Made by a program: the position numbers and the translations under genes. From assembly GCA_031290005.1 (NCBI GenBank), contig JAITOJ010000053.1, positions 1 through 31,297 of the forward strand: a stretch of 31,297 nucleotides of DNA. The letters are read 5' to 3'. This document shows positions 16,888 to 24,680 of the stretch, in pieces. Below the pieces are notes generated by a model. The model saw only the letters and a list, made by a program, of their open reading frames with translations. It made no database searches and was not told the DNA's origin. Position 1 is the first letter of the stretch. Each line of letters opens with the position of its first letter. This DNA comes from Treponema sp. Lineage in GTDB: Bacteria; Spirochaetota; Spirochaetia; Treponematales; Treponemataceae.

Positions 16888-19023
16888 TTACAGCGCTTCT
16901 GGTGTGTCGATTAAGCCTCTCCAGTCCATGGGTTTGAACCGGGGAACAGTAGGCGCCGCCGCCGGAGTTTTCCAGCCGGTATAGGTAACCGTTACCGACG
17001 AAGGAATCGTGGTACCATCGCCGGTTACAGGCGGATTGGGAACCGTCACTCTATCGCTGCTGGTATTGTATTGGGCTCCGCCATAGGTCCAGGGCTTGGG
17101 CCGGTTCACTTCGTCCGCTTCATAGGCGGCGATAAGCGCGTCCGGCAGCCTGCTCTTTACACGATCCGCGACAGAGGGATGGTTGGGTCTTCCCCAATTC
17201 ACGCGGTAATAGTCAAAACGTCCAAGGGGGTCATCCACATGGTATGCGGGATCCCTGAACTTGAAGAGGTTGTAGTCACTGGGAGCAACAGTACCGCTGT
17301 CGGGCAGAGCCTCGCCGCCGGCGATACCGGCCTTGGCGTCCATGTCCGCAAAAATCTTGCTCGCATGGTAGTTCCGGTCAGGCGCTTCGTTCCCAGTGTT
17401 CGATCCATGGGTTCCCCAAGTGAATATCGCGCCGTTTCGCCAGATATATTTGTACTCGTTCCCTTCCACTTCGCCGAGGAACTTGTACACATCATCAATA
17501 ATGACCCAGTTGGCAAACTGAGAGTCTGGATTGTTCCGGGGAACGCCAAGACCGTCCTGGAACAGGATGCCCCGGGGCGCCATGAGCGCGGAAAGATAAT
17601 GCTGGTCAAAGGGGATGGTGCAGAGAATGCCATAGGGAGACCTGAATTCGTTCCCCGTTACGTGGTCCATATCAAGACCGTAGTGCAGGTCCTGGAATTC
17701 CCGGAAACGTACCGAGAACCAGCCGGGGGTCTCGTTACGGCCTTCGGAAAGGCTCTGAATGCCGCCCCAGTAGCCATTGTTGCCTGAATACCATGAACTT
17801 GGGCACTGCCATCCCACATAGGGGGTGTTATCTTCGTTGTTTCCCAGGAATGGGGACCGTTCATAGCTTTCAAAATACGGGGACCAGCCGCGTACCGTCC
17901 GGTATCGGAAATTGTCGGCATTTCCGGCTGAAGGCACAACCGCAGGGCCGTTGCCCGGGGTTTCCTGACCATCCAGCACTTTTTTGACATACCAAGCCTT
18001 GCCCTGTAGTTGGGAATAATCCATAACCCCGGGCGCGTTCAGCGGAAGCGGGTCAGCGGGAAGATTGTTTTCCCGGTAACCGGAGGGAGAAATAAAGCGT
18101 TCCAGGGCGGGGCCGCCGGAACCGGCTGAACCGATTGCCACATGGCCCACCTTTGCGCCGCCCCTGCCTTCCGCGAAAGACGCGATACACTCAGCGGCTT
18201 TTCCGCCTCGGGAATACCCGGTAATACCAACCTTGTTCGGGTCGTACCAGCCCCGGAAGGCTTTTTCGGTTTCCGCGTCAATCGTGCCGTCCCCATTCGA
18301 ATCTATCCCTTCCATACCGGTCAGGACAACGCTCATGCCCCAGGCATAGGACATATTGCCCGAAGGCGCGTTCGTATCGGTATGGTTAATACCAAAAAGG
18401 GTGCATACTGGGCCGGAACCATCGCTTTCAGAGGCAAAGGTGGCGTTATTAAAGGTGCCGGTTCCGCCGGTCCAGTTCGTGCCGCTGGAACCGAAATACA
18501 GCCCCAGGTGTCCGCGATCCTCATCGGCCTTGGTTCCAGGAAGGGTCGTGTTGATGGTAAACTCAAAAGACCGCGTCTGGTACGTTACGGTGAAGGTTGT
18601 ATTGGCATCCCCCGAGTTTGACAAGGTAATATGGACCCCGTCTTCTTCCCTCAGAGAGGGCATAGGGCCGTATTCATAGTATTGCAGGATGCGGGAGATC
18701 TCCTTCCGTCGTTCTTCCCAGTCTTCCTTGGTAACAACCTTGTTGCCGTTGGCAAAGTGGAACAGGTCCGGAAACGCGTGCTGGTGCCCCAGCGCGTTCC
18801 ACACCGCTGTTGTAGGCATTGCCTCAAAGCTGGAAGCGTCAAAGCGGTAACCCGTGTAGCTGGGGTCAGGAACCCCAAAATTGCCGCCCAATGACCCGCC
18901 GCCCGGTATTCCGCCCTTGGGTGTATAAATACCGCTGGGAGTCGCCGCCTCGTTTTCGCAGGCGGTAAAAAAGACAAGCGCCGCCATAAGGGCGCAAGCC
19001 ACAAACATGAATTTCTTCATCAT
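16888..19023 (-). CDS. CE15-like glucuronoyl esterase lipoprotein
   Basis: A 711-aa surface lipoprotein (lipobox VFFTAC, Cys22) with an alpha/beta-hydrolase domain resembling carbohydrate esterase family 15. Family-style features are the N-terminal block PDLFHFANGNKVVTKEDWEE (84-103), ILQYYEYGPMP (112-122), the nucleophile elbow GITGYSRGGK (266-275, Ser271; CE15 has GCSRxGK) and PFDQHYLSALMAPRG (471-485), with a candidate catalytic His in WGTHG (about 539). CE15 enzymes cut the ester between lignin alcohols and glucuronate side chains of xylan. A Gly/Thr-rich linker (25-55) separates the anchor. The start at 19023 is chosen for GGAGG nine bases upstream and the clean signal peptide; the 22-residue extension to 19089 looks spurious. 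The acid residue cannot be placed with certainty. Confidence 0.8.
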   Translation of the reverse strand: MMKKFMFVACALMAALVFFTACENEAATPSGIYTPKGGIPGGGSLGGNFGVPDPSYTGYRFDASSFEAMPTTAVWNALGHQHAFPDLFHFANGNKVVTKEDWEERRKEISRILQYYEYGPMPSLREEDGVHITLSNSGDANTTFTVTYQTRSFEFTINTTLPGTKADEDRGHLGLYFGSSGTNWTGGTGTFNNATFASESDGSGPVCTLFGINHTDTNAPSGNMSYAWGMSVVLTGMEGIDSNGDGTIDAETEKAFRGWYDPNKVGITGYSRGGKAAECIASFAEGRGGAKVGHVAIGSAGSGGPALERFISPSGYRENNLPADPLPLNAPGVMDYSQLQGKAWYVKKVLDGQETPGNGPAVVPSAGNADNFRYRTVRGWSPYFESYERSPFLGNNEDNTPYVGWQCPSSWYSGNNGYWGGIQSLSEGRNETPGWFSVRFREFQDLHYGLDMDHVTGNEFRSPYGILCTIPFDQHYLSALMAPRGILFQDGLGVPRNNPDSQFANWVIIDDVYKFLGEVEGNEYKYIWRNGAIFTWGTHGSNTGNEAPDRNYHASKIFADMDAKAGIAGGEALPDSGTVAPSDYNLFKFRDPAYHVDDPLGRFDYYRVNWGRPNHPSVADRVKSRLPDALIAAYEADEVNRPKPWTYGGAQYNTSSDRVTVPNPPVTGDGTTIPSSVTVTYTGWKTPAAAPTVPRFKPMDWRGLIDTPEAL

Positions 19024-19051
19024 AATCAAAAACCTCCAAAAGTTTTTTGTA

Positions 19052-19080
19052 CGGGTTCCCGCGATTTCCGCGGGAACCCG
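19052..19080. promoter_or_regulatory. Perfect 12-bp hairpin between repeat lipoprotein and esterase genes
   Basis: CGGGTTCCCGCG (19052-19063) and its exact complement (19069-19080) enclose a five-base loop. On the minus strand it is followed by TACAAAAAAC, not a T-run, so it is not a standard terminator for that strand. It may act as an mRNA-stabilising or partial-termination hairpin between the two genes. Confidence 0.6.
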
Positions 19081-19105
19081 GTTGCGCAATTCAATTTTGA
19101 ATTAC

Positions 19106-21055
19106 TCAGTTGACAGTCACCTTGATCAGGTAATATCGGATCAGACCGCTTTCCTCCGGAGTTATCCGGACAGCAAGGAAATTATTTCTATAAACATCAG
19201 TTTCCACAGGGAACCCATTGGTTATAGCGCCCGTGCCCTGCCATGCAGCAGGCATGTGCCAGTTCCATGCCTCAAAGCCCGGGGATGAGCCCGACCATTC
19301 TTCGTAGGCAATGCCATATTCCGCTGTCGCACCACTTGACAGACCCTGGAGTATAATTTCTCCAGCGCTTTGTGCACCAGTAAGGGTAATCGCGCCGTTG
19401 CCTTCGGTAGGCGGAGCATCGGGAGCAGCTAATTTGGGTGTTCCAACACTGGATGACGCAACCCCGCCTACAGTAACGCCGGTAATTTCAGCGGCATCGT
19501 TCCCGTAGACTAGAGCAACCTTGTAGTATTGAGCAGGTCCCTGATCATCTTGAGTTAGCCGGACATACACAAACTGAGCGGAGGCAATATTTGCAAGCTC
19601 ACCAGAAGTATTGGTCCAGTTGGTAACATTCGTGTTAGCCGCGAGAGCAATCGCATAGGCGATACCTGTTGTCCCACTCGAGACTGTCGCATTGACCGTC
19701 GGACTCCAGGGGCCTGCCGCTGACATGGTATATATAACCGCGGTTGTACCGGTTACGGCGAGATTGGCATCAGGCAATGGGGTTACGGTACCCCCGGACA
19801 GAGTCAGGCCAGTAAGAGCGGCCACGCCTCCTACTCTTATCTGGAACGAGTACCAGTTTTTGTCGAGAAGCCCGTTGGTAACCTCAACCGCTATAAATTC
19901 GTTGGTGGGAAGGTTTTGGAAACTAGGACTTGTCTGATAGACCAGGGTGGTGTGTCCGGTAGATTCAACATCTTCCTGCGCCGCGTTCCAATCGGTGTGG
20001 CCATAGCGGACGGTCGCTCCCGGGGCCACTGTCCCGATAGCCACCGTCGCGTTAACGCTTGCAGCGCCAACCGTGGAAAGGATGTTTTTGTAACCGTTGC
20101 CATCCGCCGCAAGGTTCGCGGCATTACCTCTGTTCTCACCGCCGCCAAAACCATTGGTTCCCGCAGCGCCGACCGTAAAGGGAACGGGAGTTCCGCTGTT
20201 CCCCTGAATGGTTACATCACCAATCGCAAAGCTGGTGGTTTTTTGAACAAGTTTTACCTTGTAGTAGACGGTCTCGCCATTTACCGAATCGGCACTCGTC
20301 GCTTTAATGTACAGGTAATTGCCGTCAACCGGAGTAATCGTTTCCGGATTGGTGTATCCAGCGGGGAAGAGGGTGGCGGCGGAAGCGCCCGGGGCGCCAA
20401 GAGCTACCAGGACGGTAGAATCGGGGTCTTCGGGGGTGGCCGCAAGCGCCAAGGCTGTTGAGGCCTGATTATCCCCAAACCAGATTTCGCCTTCCGTGGC
20501 TTGGGCCAGATCGGTGTGGTAATTGCCAAGCCCCGTTCCGTATTGCAGGATAGGCCGCCCGTTTGCGAGTGTGCCGCCCACAGAGGATCTGCCGCCCAGG
20601 GTAAGGTCCTGAACCACCGGGGTGGTTGTCCGTACCTGAATGGCGTAGAGTTTGTAGGCATCGTGATTTTCAGAGAAAACTTCCACCCAAAGGTAATCAA
20701 GCACATCGAAGCTGAATGTTGTGGTAGTATCAACAAAATCCGGCATCACAGACGGCTTTGCGGCCGCAAGATAGACTTTCTGCCCATCCTGGCCTTTGTT
20801 TACCACAACCGTGGCGCCAGTCATCGAAGCGGCAGGCACAAAAACCGTGCCGGCATTTTCCGATTCCTTTGCTTCCATCCAGTCCATTGTGGGGGTACCC
20901 AAGACTACGGTCTTCCCCGCGACAGTCACAGACGCAACTTCGGCATTACTGGACAGCTCTTCCGCGTCCTGCGAGCAGCCAACAGCAACAAGACCAACCA
21001 CAGCCGCCGCTATCAGCAGCAACGCTATGCCGTTCTTCGCGTTTTTCAGTTTCAT
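19106..21055 (-). CDS. Repeat-rich surface lipoprotein (five beta-sandwich-like repeats)
   Basis: A 649-aa protein with a clear signal peptide and lipobox (LVAVGC, Cys27). After it come about five related repeats of 105-140 residues. Each opens with a short VTVGG-like strand (ASVTVAGKT; VQDLTLGGRS; GDVTIQGNS; LTGLTLSGG; ITGVTVGGVASS) and closes with a tyrosine-rich strand (AYKLYAIQV; VYYKVKLV; WYSFQIRV; QYYKVALV; RYYLIKVTV). This looks like a string of Ig/cadherin-like beta domains on the cell surface. AGGAGG five bases upstream fixes the start, which overlaps the stop of a 33-codon lipoprotein ORF (ATGA). Located before the CE15-like gene; it could be an adhesin or glycan-binding protein. 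No catalytic motif. Confidence 0.78.
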   Translation of the reverse strand: MKLKNAKNGIALLLIAAAVVGLVAVGCSQDAEELSSNAEVASVTVAGKTVVLGTPTMDWMEAKESENAGTVFVPAASMTGATVVVNKGQDGQKVYLAAAKPSVMPDFVDTTTTFSFDVLDYLWVEVFSENHDAYKLYAIQVRTTTPVVQDLTLGGRSSVGGTLANGRPILQYGTGLGNYHTDLAQATEGEIWFGDNQASTALALAATPEDPDSTVLVALGAPGASAATLFPAGYTNPETITPVDGNYLYIKATSADSVNGETVYYKVKLVQKTTSFAIGDVTIQGNSGTPVPFTVGAAGTNGFGGGENRGNAANLAADGNGYKNILSTVGAASVNATVAIGTVAPGATVRYGHTDWNAAQEDVESTGHTTLVYQTSPSFQNLPTNEFIAVEVTNGLLDKNWYSFQIRVGGVAALTGLTLSGGTVTPLPDANLAVTGTTAVIYTMSAAGPWSPTVNATVSSGTTGIAYAIALAANTNVTNWTNTSGELANIASAQFVYVRLTQDDQGPAQYYKVALVYGNDAAEITGVTVGGVASSSVGTPKLAAPDAPPTEGNGAITLTGAQSAGEIILQGLSSGATAEYGIAYEEWSGSSPGFEAWNWHMPAAWQGTGAITNGFPVETDVYRNNFLAVRITPEESGLIRYYLIKVTVN

Positions 21056-21153
21056 GCTTGCCTCCTAAACGCCGCTGTTCCATTTTCACAACCAACGACC
21101 AAAAGATCGAATGCCGATAAAACACCGAACATTCCCAAAACCCGTTTTTTCAT
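21052..21153 (-). CDS. 33-codon lipoprotein-like ORF overlapping the next gene
   Basis: ATG at 21153 follows AGGAGG by four bases. The peptide begins MKKRVLGMFGVL, has a hydrophobic core and a lipobox (LLVVGC, Cys22), and ends 11 residues later. Its stop overlaps the ATG of the repeat lipoprotein (ATGA), the usual sign of translational coupling. It is too short for most gene finders. It may be a real micro-lipoprotein, or the surviving N-terminus of a truncated lipoprotein gene; the intact ribosome binding site and coupled stop favour translation. Confidence 0.55.
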   Translation of the reverse strand: MKKRVLGMFGVLSAFDLLVVGCENGTAAFRRQA

Positions 21154-21181
21154 ATTTCCTCCTGAAAGATGAGTTGTTTTC

Positions 21182-21197
21182 CCATATACTGATATGG
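21182..21197. promoter_or_regulatory. Dyad in the divergent AraC/lipoprotein control region
   Basis: CCATAT-ACTG-ATATGG is a perfect 6-bp-arm palindrome. It lies 30 bases upstream of the 33-codon ORF and about 170 bases upstream of the AraC-type gene, in the shared divergent region. A smaller dyad TCCG-AAAAA-CGGA lies at 21213-21225. Either could bind a regulator. AraC proteins more often use direct repeats, so the link to that protein is open. Confidence 0.35.
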
Positions 21198-21307
21198 TAG
21201 GATTATGGTAATTCCGAAAAACGGACTATCACAGAGAATAAATCGCTGAAACATTGTATGAATTCATGATAAAATTCGTAAATGTAATGAAGTTCCTCGC
21301 CGCTTTG

Positions 21308-21337
21308 TTGACAGCGGATTTTTTTCTGTGCTAGACT
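21308..21337 (+). promoter_or_regulatory. Sigma70-type promoter of the AraC-type gene
   Basis: Perfect -35 TTGACA (21308-21313), 18 bp spacer, -10 TAGACT (21332-21337), about 30 bases before the GTG start. Confidence 0.6.
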
Positions 21338-21370
21338 CAACCTTCAAGCGGAAATAAAAGGAGTGGCGCC

Positions 21371-22171
21371 GTGCTGACTGAAATCAACGGAGAGCTGATA
21401 CCTCAAATAGAGTACGTGGTTTTCAGAAAATGTACTCCCGCCTGGCGGATGCCCCGGCATATATTGACAGCCTGGGATATAACCTATGTTGCGGAAGGCC
21501 GTGCGCAGTACAGTATCGACGAGGAAGAATACAACCTGACCGCGGGGGATTTGATATGTCTGCCTCCCCGCACGCGCCGGGAAGGCGTCACCGTGCCGGA
21601 CCACCTGATGCAGTGTTTTTCCGTGAATTTCCGCCTGACCAATCTGAAAGGCGAAAACGTCCGGCTCCCCTTCCCCATCCAGAGCCATATCGGTCTGGCA
21701 AAAGATGTTATCCATCTGTTCCACGACCTTTCTTTTGTCTGGCTGGATAAACAGCCGGGCTACGCCCTCAAAACCCGGGGCATCTTTCTGCTGATTTTGC
21801 ACCGTCTGTTTGAGCTGGCCTCAAGCATCCCGTCCGGTTCGGGAGAAACCGACGCCCGAATCCAGAAAATAACCAGATACATCGCGAAACATTATGCTGA
21901 AAGGATTTTGGTGAAAAACATGGCCGCCCTGGTGGGCCTGCACACGGGTTATTTCGGAGCGCTCTTCCACCAGGAAACCGGCGTCACCATGAACCAGTAC
22001 ATTATCCGCACCCGGGTCCGCAACGCGGAAAATATGCTCCGCAGCGGGGAATACAAGGTCAAGGAAGTGGCCGAAGCCTGCGGCTACTGCGACGACCTGC
22101 ACTTCTTCAAACAATTCAAGGCGGTTATGGGAATGCCGCCGTCGGCCTGCATCCCCAAACGCAACAATTAG
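21371..22171 (+). CDS. AraC family transcriptional regulator
   Basis: A 266-aa regulator. The N-terminal half is a cupin-like sugar-sensing domain (YVAEGRAQYSIDEEEYNLTAGD at about 39-60). The C-terminal double helix-turn-helix spans 163-262 (VKNMAALVGLHTGYFGALFHQ and VKEVAEACGYCDDLHFFKQFK). GTG start with AAGGAG seven bases upstream. It converges on the LplB/YtcP-type permease genes and is divergent from the lipoprotein/esterase series, so either is a plausible target. Its stop lies inside a 36-bp segment that is repeated at the end of the permease gene. Confidence 0.9.
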   Translation: MLTEINGELIPQIEYVVFRKCTPAWRMPRHILTAWDITYVAEGRAQYSIDEEEYNLTAGDLICLPPRTRREGVTVPDHLMQCFSVNFRLTNLKGENVRLPFPIQSHIGLAKDVIHLFHDLSFVWLDKQPGYALKTRGIFLLILHRLFELASSIPSGSGETDARIQKITRYIAKHYAERILVKNMAALVGLHTGYFGALFHQETGVTMNQYIIRTRVRNAENMLRSGEYKVKEVAEACGYCDDLHFFKQFKAVMGMPPSACIPKRNN

Positions 22172-22200
22172 CCCTTCACCGCGCCGATGGTCACGCCGGC
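22165..22200. repeat. 36-bp direct repeat, copy 1 (AraC gene end)
   Basis: Identical except for one base to 22534-22569, the 3' end of the YtcP-like permease gene. It spans the AraC stop codon and also supplies the last codons of the 32-aa micro-protein. The copies flank a 333-bp cassette. Confidence 0.85.
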
Positions 22201-22289
22201 TTTTCGGGCCGCTTAGCCATAAATACAGCAATAAGACCAAAAATAAAAAACGGAATGCCAATAATTCCACTGACAATTAAAATTTCCAT
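22191..22289 (-). CDS. 32-aa single-pass membrane micro-protein
   Basis: ATG at 22289 follows AAGGAG, which overlaps the stop of the upstream 67-aa gene, so the two are coupled. The peptide (MEILIVSGIIGIPFF..., ending MAKRPEKPA) is one hydrophobic helix with a basic tail. The last three codons and stop fall within the 36-bp repeat. No family recognised; too short for standard gene finding. Confidence 0.5.
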   Translation of the reverse strand: MEILIVSGIIGIPFFIFGLIAVFMAKRPEKPA

Positions 22290-22292
22290 TGC

Positions 22293-22496
22293 TTACTCCT
22301 TTGTTATAATGACTAACATGAGACCTATTACCAACAATAGCCCCGTAGCGATTACCCCGCCTATAAAAAGTCGTGATTGGTCTATTGAGCCTCTGAGCAT
22401 AGTACCCAGCACCAGACTCCCAAACACAAGCTTTCCCAAATCAAACAGCATTTTCCCAACACTTTCACCTGCAAAAAGCCATTTCTTTTTATCCAA
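22293..22496 (-). CDS. 67-aa membrane protein (possibly DUF6722-like)
   Basis: A small protein with a charged N-terminus (MDKKKWLFAGESVGKMLFD) and two hydrophobic helices (about 22-36 and 44-64). It starts at TTG with GGAGG eight bases upstream. The N-terminal KKKW...G..LFDLGKLVF pattern recalls the DUF6722 family seen in Bacteroidetes; this is from memory and tentative. An extended -10 (TGCTATAGT) lies about 20 bases upstream. The gene pair sits in a short cassette between the AraC and permease genes, flanked by direct repeats, suggesting insertion. Confidence 0.6.
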   Translation of the reverse strand: MDKKKWLFAGESVGKMLFDLGKLVFGSLVLGTMLRGSIDQSRLFIGGVIATGLLLVIGLMLVIITKE

Positions 22497-22533
22497 ACTT
22501 TGTACCTCCGCTTACTTTACTATAGCACACCGG

Positions 22534-22569
22534 CAATTAGCCCTTCACCGCGCCGATGGTCACACCGGC
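22534..22569. repeat. 36-bp direct repeat, copy 2 (permease gene end)
   Basis: Covers the last ten codons and stop of the YtcP-like permease (AGVTIGAVKG). This copy is in its coding context and is likely the original. Copy 1 at 22165-22200 differs at one base. Confidence 0.85.
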
Positions 22570-23412
22570 AATAAAATACCGTTGGAGCCAGGGATACACC
22601 ACCAGAATCGGCACCGTGGCGAACATGACCGCCGCGGCCTTCATACCTTCGCTTGCCTGGGGCACGCCTCCGGCGATACCTTCCTGGGTGGCGATTTCTA
22701 TTGAAGAAAGATTGTTGATGATGTTATAGAGTTTGAGCTGAATGGGATGGAAATCCGGCTTGGTGAGATACAAAAGGGCGTCGGAAAAACCGTTCCACCG
22801 GCCCACCGCGTAAAACAGGGCCAGCGTCGCCAGCACCGGGGCCGACAGGGGCAGATAAATCCGCACCAGCACCGTGAACGGATTTGCCCCGTCCAGTTCC
22901 GCTGATTCCCGAAGGCTGTCCGGCACACTGTAGAAAAAGCTCCGCAGAATAATCATGTTGAACACCGAAAGGCAGCCCGGCAGAATGAGCACCAGGGGAT
23001 TGTTAATCAGGCCCAGGTCTTTTATCAGAATATAGTTCGGGATGGTTCCGGCGTTGAAATACATGGTAAAGATAATCAGGGTGTTGAGGAGCTTGCGGCC
23101 TTTCAGCCCGTCGTAGATAAGGGGATAGGCGCACAGGATGGTGATGACCAGGGAAAAAACCGTACAAATCACCGTGAGCATCGCGGTCCAGCCCATGGAG
23201 CGGGAAAACGACGGGTCTTTGAACACGTAGCGGTAGGAATCCAGCGATGGGTCAACCGGCAGAAACGTTACCTGGCGGTTCACAATCGCCAGAGGCGAAC
23301 TCAGGGAACGGGCCAGAATATTGAGCATGGGCATGAGGCACACGAAAATAACCAGCAGACAAACAACGGCGATACTGATGTCGCCCACTTTGGTAAACTT
23401 TGATTTAATCAT
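22537..23412 (-). CDS. Sugar ABC transporter permease (YtcP-like, MalG type)
   Basis: A 291-aa inner-membrane protein with six hydrophobic segments and the EAA-loop ESAELDGAN (169-177), which docks the ATPase. It ends with VTIGAVKG, the usual end of YtcP/LplC-type permeases. AGGAGG five bases upstream; 18 bp after the partner permease. It forms the second half of the importer channel. Neither ATPase nor binding-protein gene is adjacent; the binding protein at 4414-6000 may be the partner. Confidence 0.93.
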   Translation of the reverse strand: MIKSKFTKVGDISIAVVCLLVIFVCLMPMLNILARSLSSPLAIVNRQVTFLPVDPSLDSYRYVFKDPSFSRSMGWTAMLTVICTVFSLVITILCAYPLIYDGLKGRKLLNTLIIFTMYFNAGTIPNYILIKDLGLINNPLVLILPGCLSVFNMIILRSFFYSVPDSLRESAELDGANPFTVLVRIYLPLSAPVLATLALFYAVGRWNGFSDALLYLTKPDFHPIQLKLYNIINNLSSIEIATQEGIAGGVPQASEGMKAAAVMFATVPILVVYPWLQRYFIAGVTIGAVKG

Positions 23413-23430
23413 ACATTCCTCCTTACTACC

Positions 23431-24336
23431 TTACCAAATACCGCGTTCGCCGAAACGCTTTGCCAGAGCGTTCGCGGCCAGCAGGAAAATAACGCAGATA
23501 ACCGACTGGAACAGCCCAATCGCCGCGGTATAGGAAAACTGGAATGACCGGATACCCACCCGGTACACCAGGGTGCTGATAACGTCCGACACCTGGATAA
23601 CCAGACTGTTGCCCAGCGTATAGGGCCGGTCGAACTCGCTGCCCAGGATCCGCCCGATGTTCATGATGAGCAGGGTGACGATGGTGGGGCGCAGTCCCGG
23701 CAGGGTAACGTGCCAGATTTTGCGCCATCTGCCCGCGCCGTCCACCTCGGCCGCCTCGTACACTTCCGGGTTGATGCCCGTGATTGCCGCCAGGTAGATA
23801 ATCGTGCCCCACCCCATTTCTTTCCACACCCCCAGGCCCACATAGGTGGCCACCCAGAGGTTTTTGTCCATCAGAAAGTCGATGGGGCCGATGCCGAATT
23901 TGCGGAGGGCAATGTTCACAATCCCCGCGCCGGGGGCAAAAAGCTGGGAGGCGATACCGCTGATGATAATCCACGACAGGAAGTGGGGCAGATACACCAC
24001 GGTCTGGGTGAACTTTTTGTACCAGAAAAAGGTCAGTTCGTTCAGCAGAATCGCCAGAATAATGGGCGCGGGAAAGCCTATAATCAAGTCAAGAAAGTTG
24101 AGCGTCAGGGTGTTCCGCAGGGCATTGTAAAAATCCCGGGAATGAAAAGCCTGGTCAAACCACTTTGCCCCCACCCAGTCCGAAGACCACACGCCTTTGA
24201 ACATATTGTAGTCCTTAAAGGCGATCACAATGTTGGTCATGGGCACATACCGGAACACCACGAAAAACGCCAAAGGCAGCGCCAGCATGGCATACAGCAT
24301 CCAGGTACGCTTGAAGTACGTTATCCGATTTGTCAT
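23431..24336 (-). CDS. Sugar ABC transporter permease (LplB-like, MalF type)
   Basis: A 301-aa permease with about six membrane segments and the EAA-loop EAAEVDGAG (194-202). AAGGAG lies five bases before the ATG. First gene of the permease pair. A good sigma70-type promoter lies 30 bases upstream. The LplB/YtcP family is the usual partner of long LplA-like binding proteins, as found at 4414-6000. Confidence 0.93.
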   Translation of the reverse strand: MTNRITYFKRTWMLYAMLALPLAFFVVFRYVPMTNIVIAFKDYNMFKGVWSSDWVGAKWFDQAFHSRDFYNALRNTLTLNFLDLIIGFPAPIILAILLNELTFFWYKKFTQTVVYLPHFLSWIIISGIASQLFAPGAGIVNIALRKFGIGPIDFLMDKNLWVATYVGLGVWKEMGWGTIIYLAAITGINPEVYEAAEVDGAGRWRKIWHVTLPGLRPTIVTLLIMNIGRILGSEFDRPYTLGNSLVIQVSDVISTLVYRVGIRSFQFSYTAAIGLFQSVICVIFLLAANALAKRFGERGIW

Positions 24337-24366
24337 ACCTTCTCCTTTATTCTCTGAAATCGGCCT

Positions 24367-24395
24367 ATTATAACTGCTGACCGCCTTTTACGCAA
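24367..24395 (-). promoter_or_regulatory. Promoter of the permease operon
   Basis: Minus-strand TTGCGT (24390-24395), 17 bp, perfect -10 TATAAT (24367-24372), about 30 bases before the start at 24336. The interval from here to the repeat array (24396-24490) shows nothing else. Confidence 0.7.
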
Positions 24396-24489
24396 TACTT
24401 AAAATACAGATACCTGGTATAAATTCAAGGCGACGTTATCAGTATGCAGCAATTCGGGTAAAGGAACAAAGCCCGCAAACGGCCATCTC

Positions 24490-24673
24490 TAGGTGCTTCT
24501 ACCGTAGGGTAGAAGGGTCTTCAATCGTGGCGTAGAAGGGTCTTCAATCGTGGAGTAGAAGGGTCTTCTTCCCCACGGTAGAAGGGTCTTCTACCCCTCG
24601 ATTGAAGGTGCTTCTACCGTGGGGTAGAAGGGTCTTCTACCGCTGTGTAGAAGGCGCTTCTACAAGCGGTATC
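24490..24673. repeat. Tandem array of eight 23-bp units with palindromic cores
   Basis: Eight head-to-tail units of exactly 23 bp start at about 24490 and then 24513, 24536, 24559, 24582, 24605, 24628 and 24651. The best units contain GTAGAAG-GGT-CTTCTAC, a 7-bp-arm palindrome, followed by a variable 6-8 bp joint. Joints occur in both orientations (CTTCAATCG against CGATTGAAG; CCCCACGG against CCGTGGGG), so whole stretches can pair with each other. The period is not a multiple of three and no ORF spans it. It lies between the stop of the RNB gene (24681) and the permease promoter, where it could terminate or insulate transcription or bind protein. Confidence 0.85.
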
Positions 24674-24680
24674 TTTTGGG

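Noticed and set aside
13037..19023. Numerous 60-160-codon frames on either strand inside the large lipoprotein, barrel and esterase genes
   Set aside because: All lie fully within genes with signal peptides and ribosome binding sites in another frame, and show no motifs or start signals of their own.
24490..24673. CRISPR array
   Set aside because: The period is only 23 bp, there are no unique spacers of usual size between constant repeats, and no cas gene is nearby.
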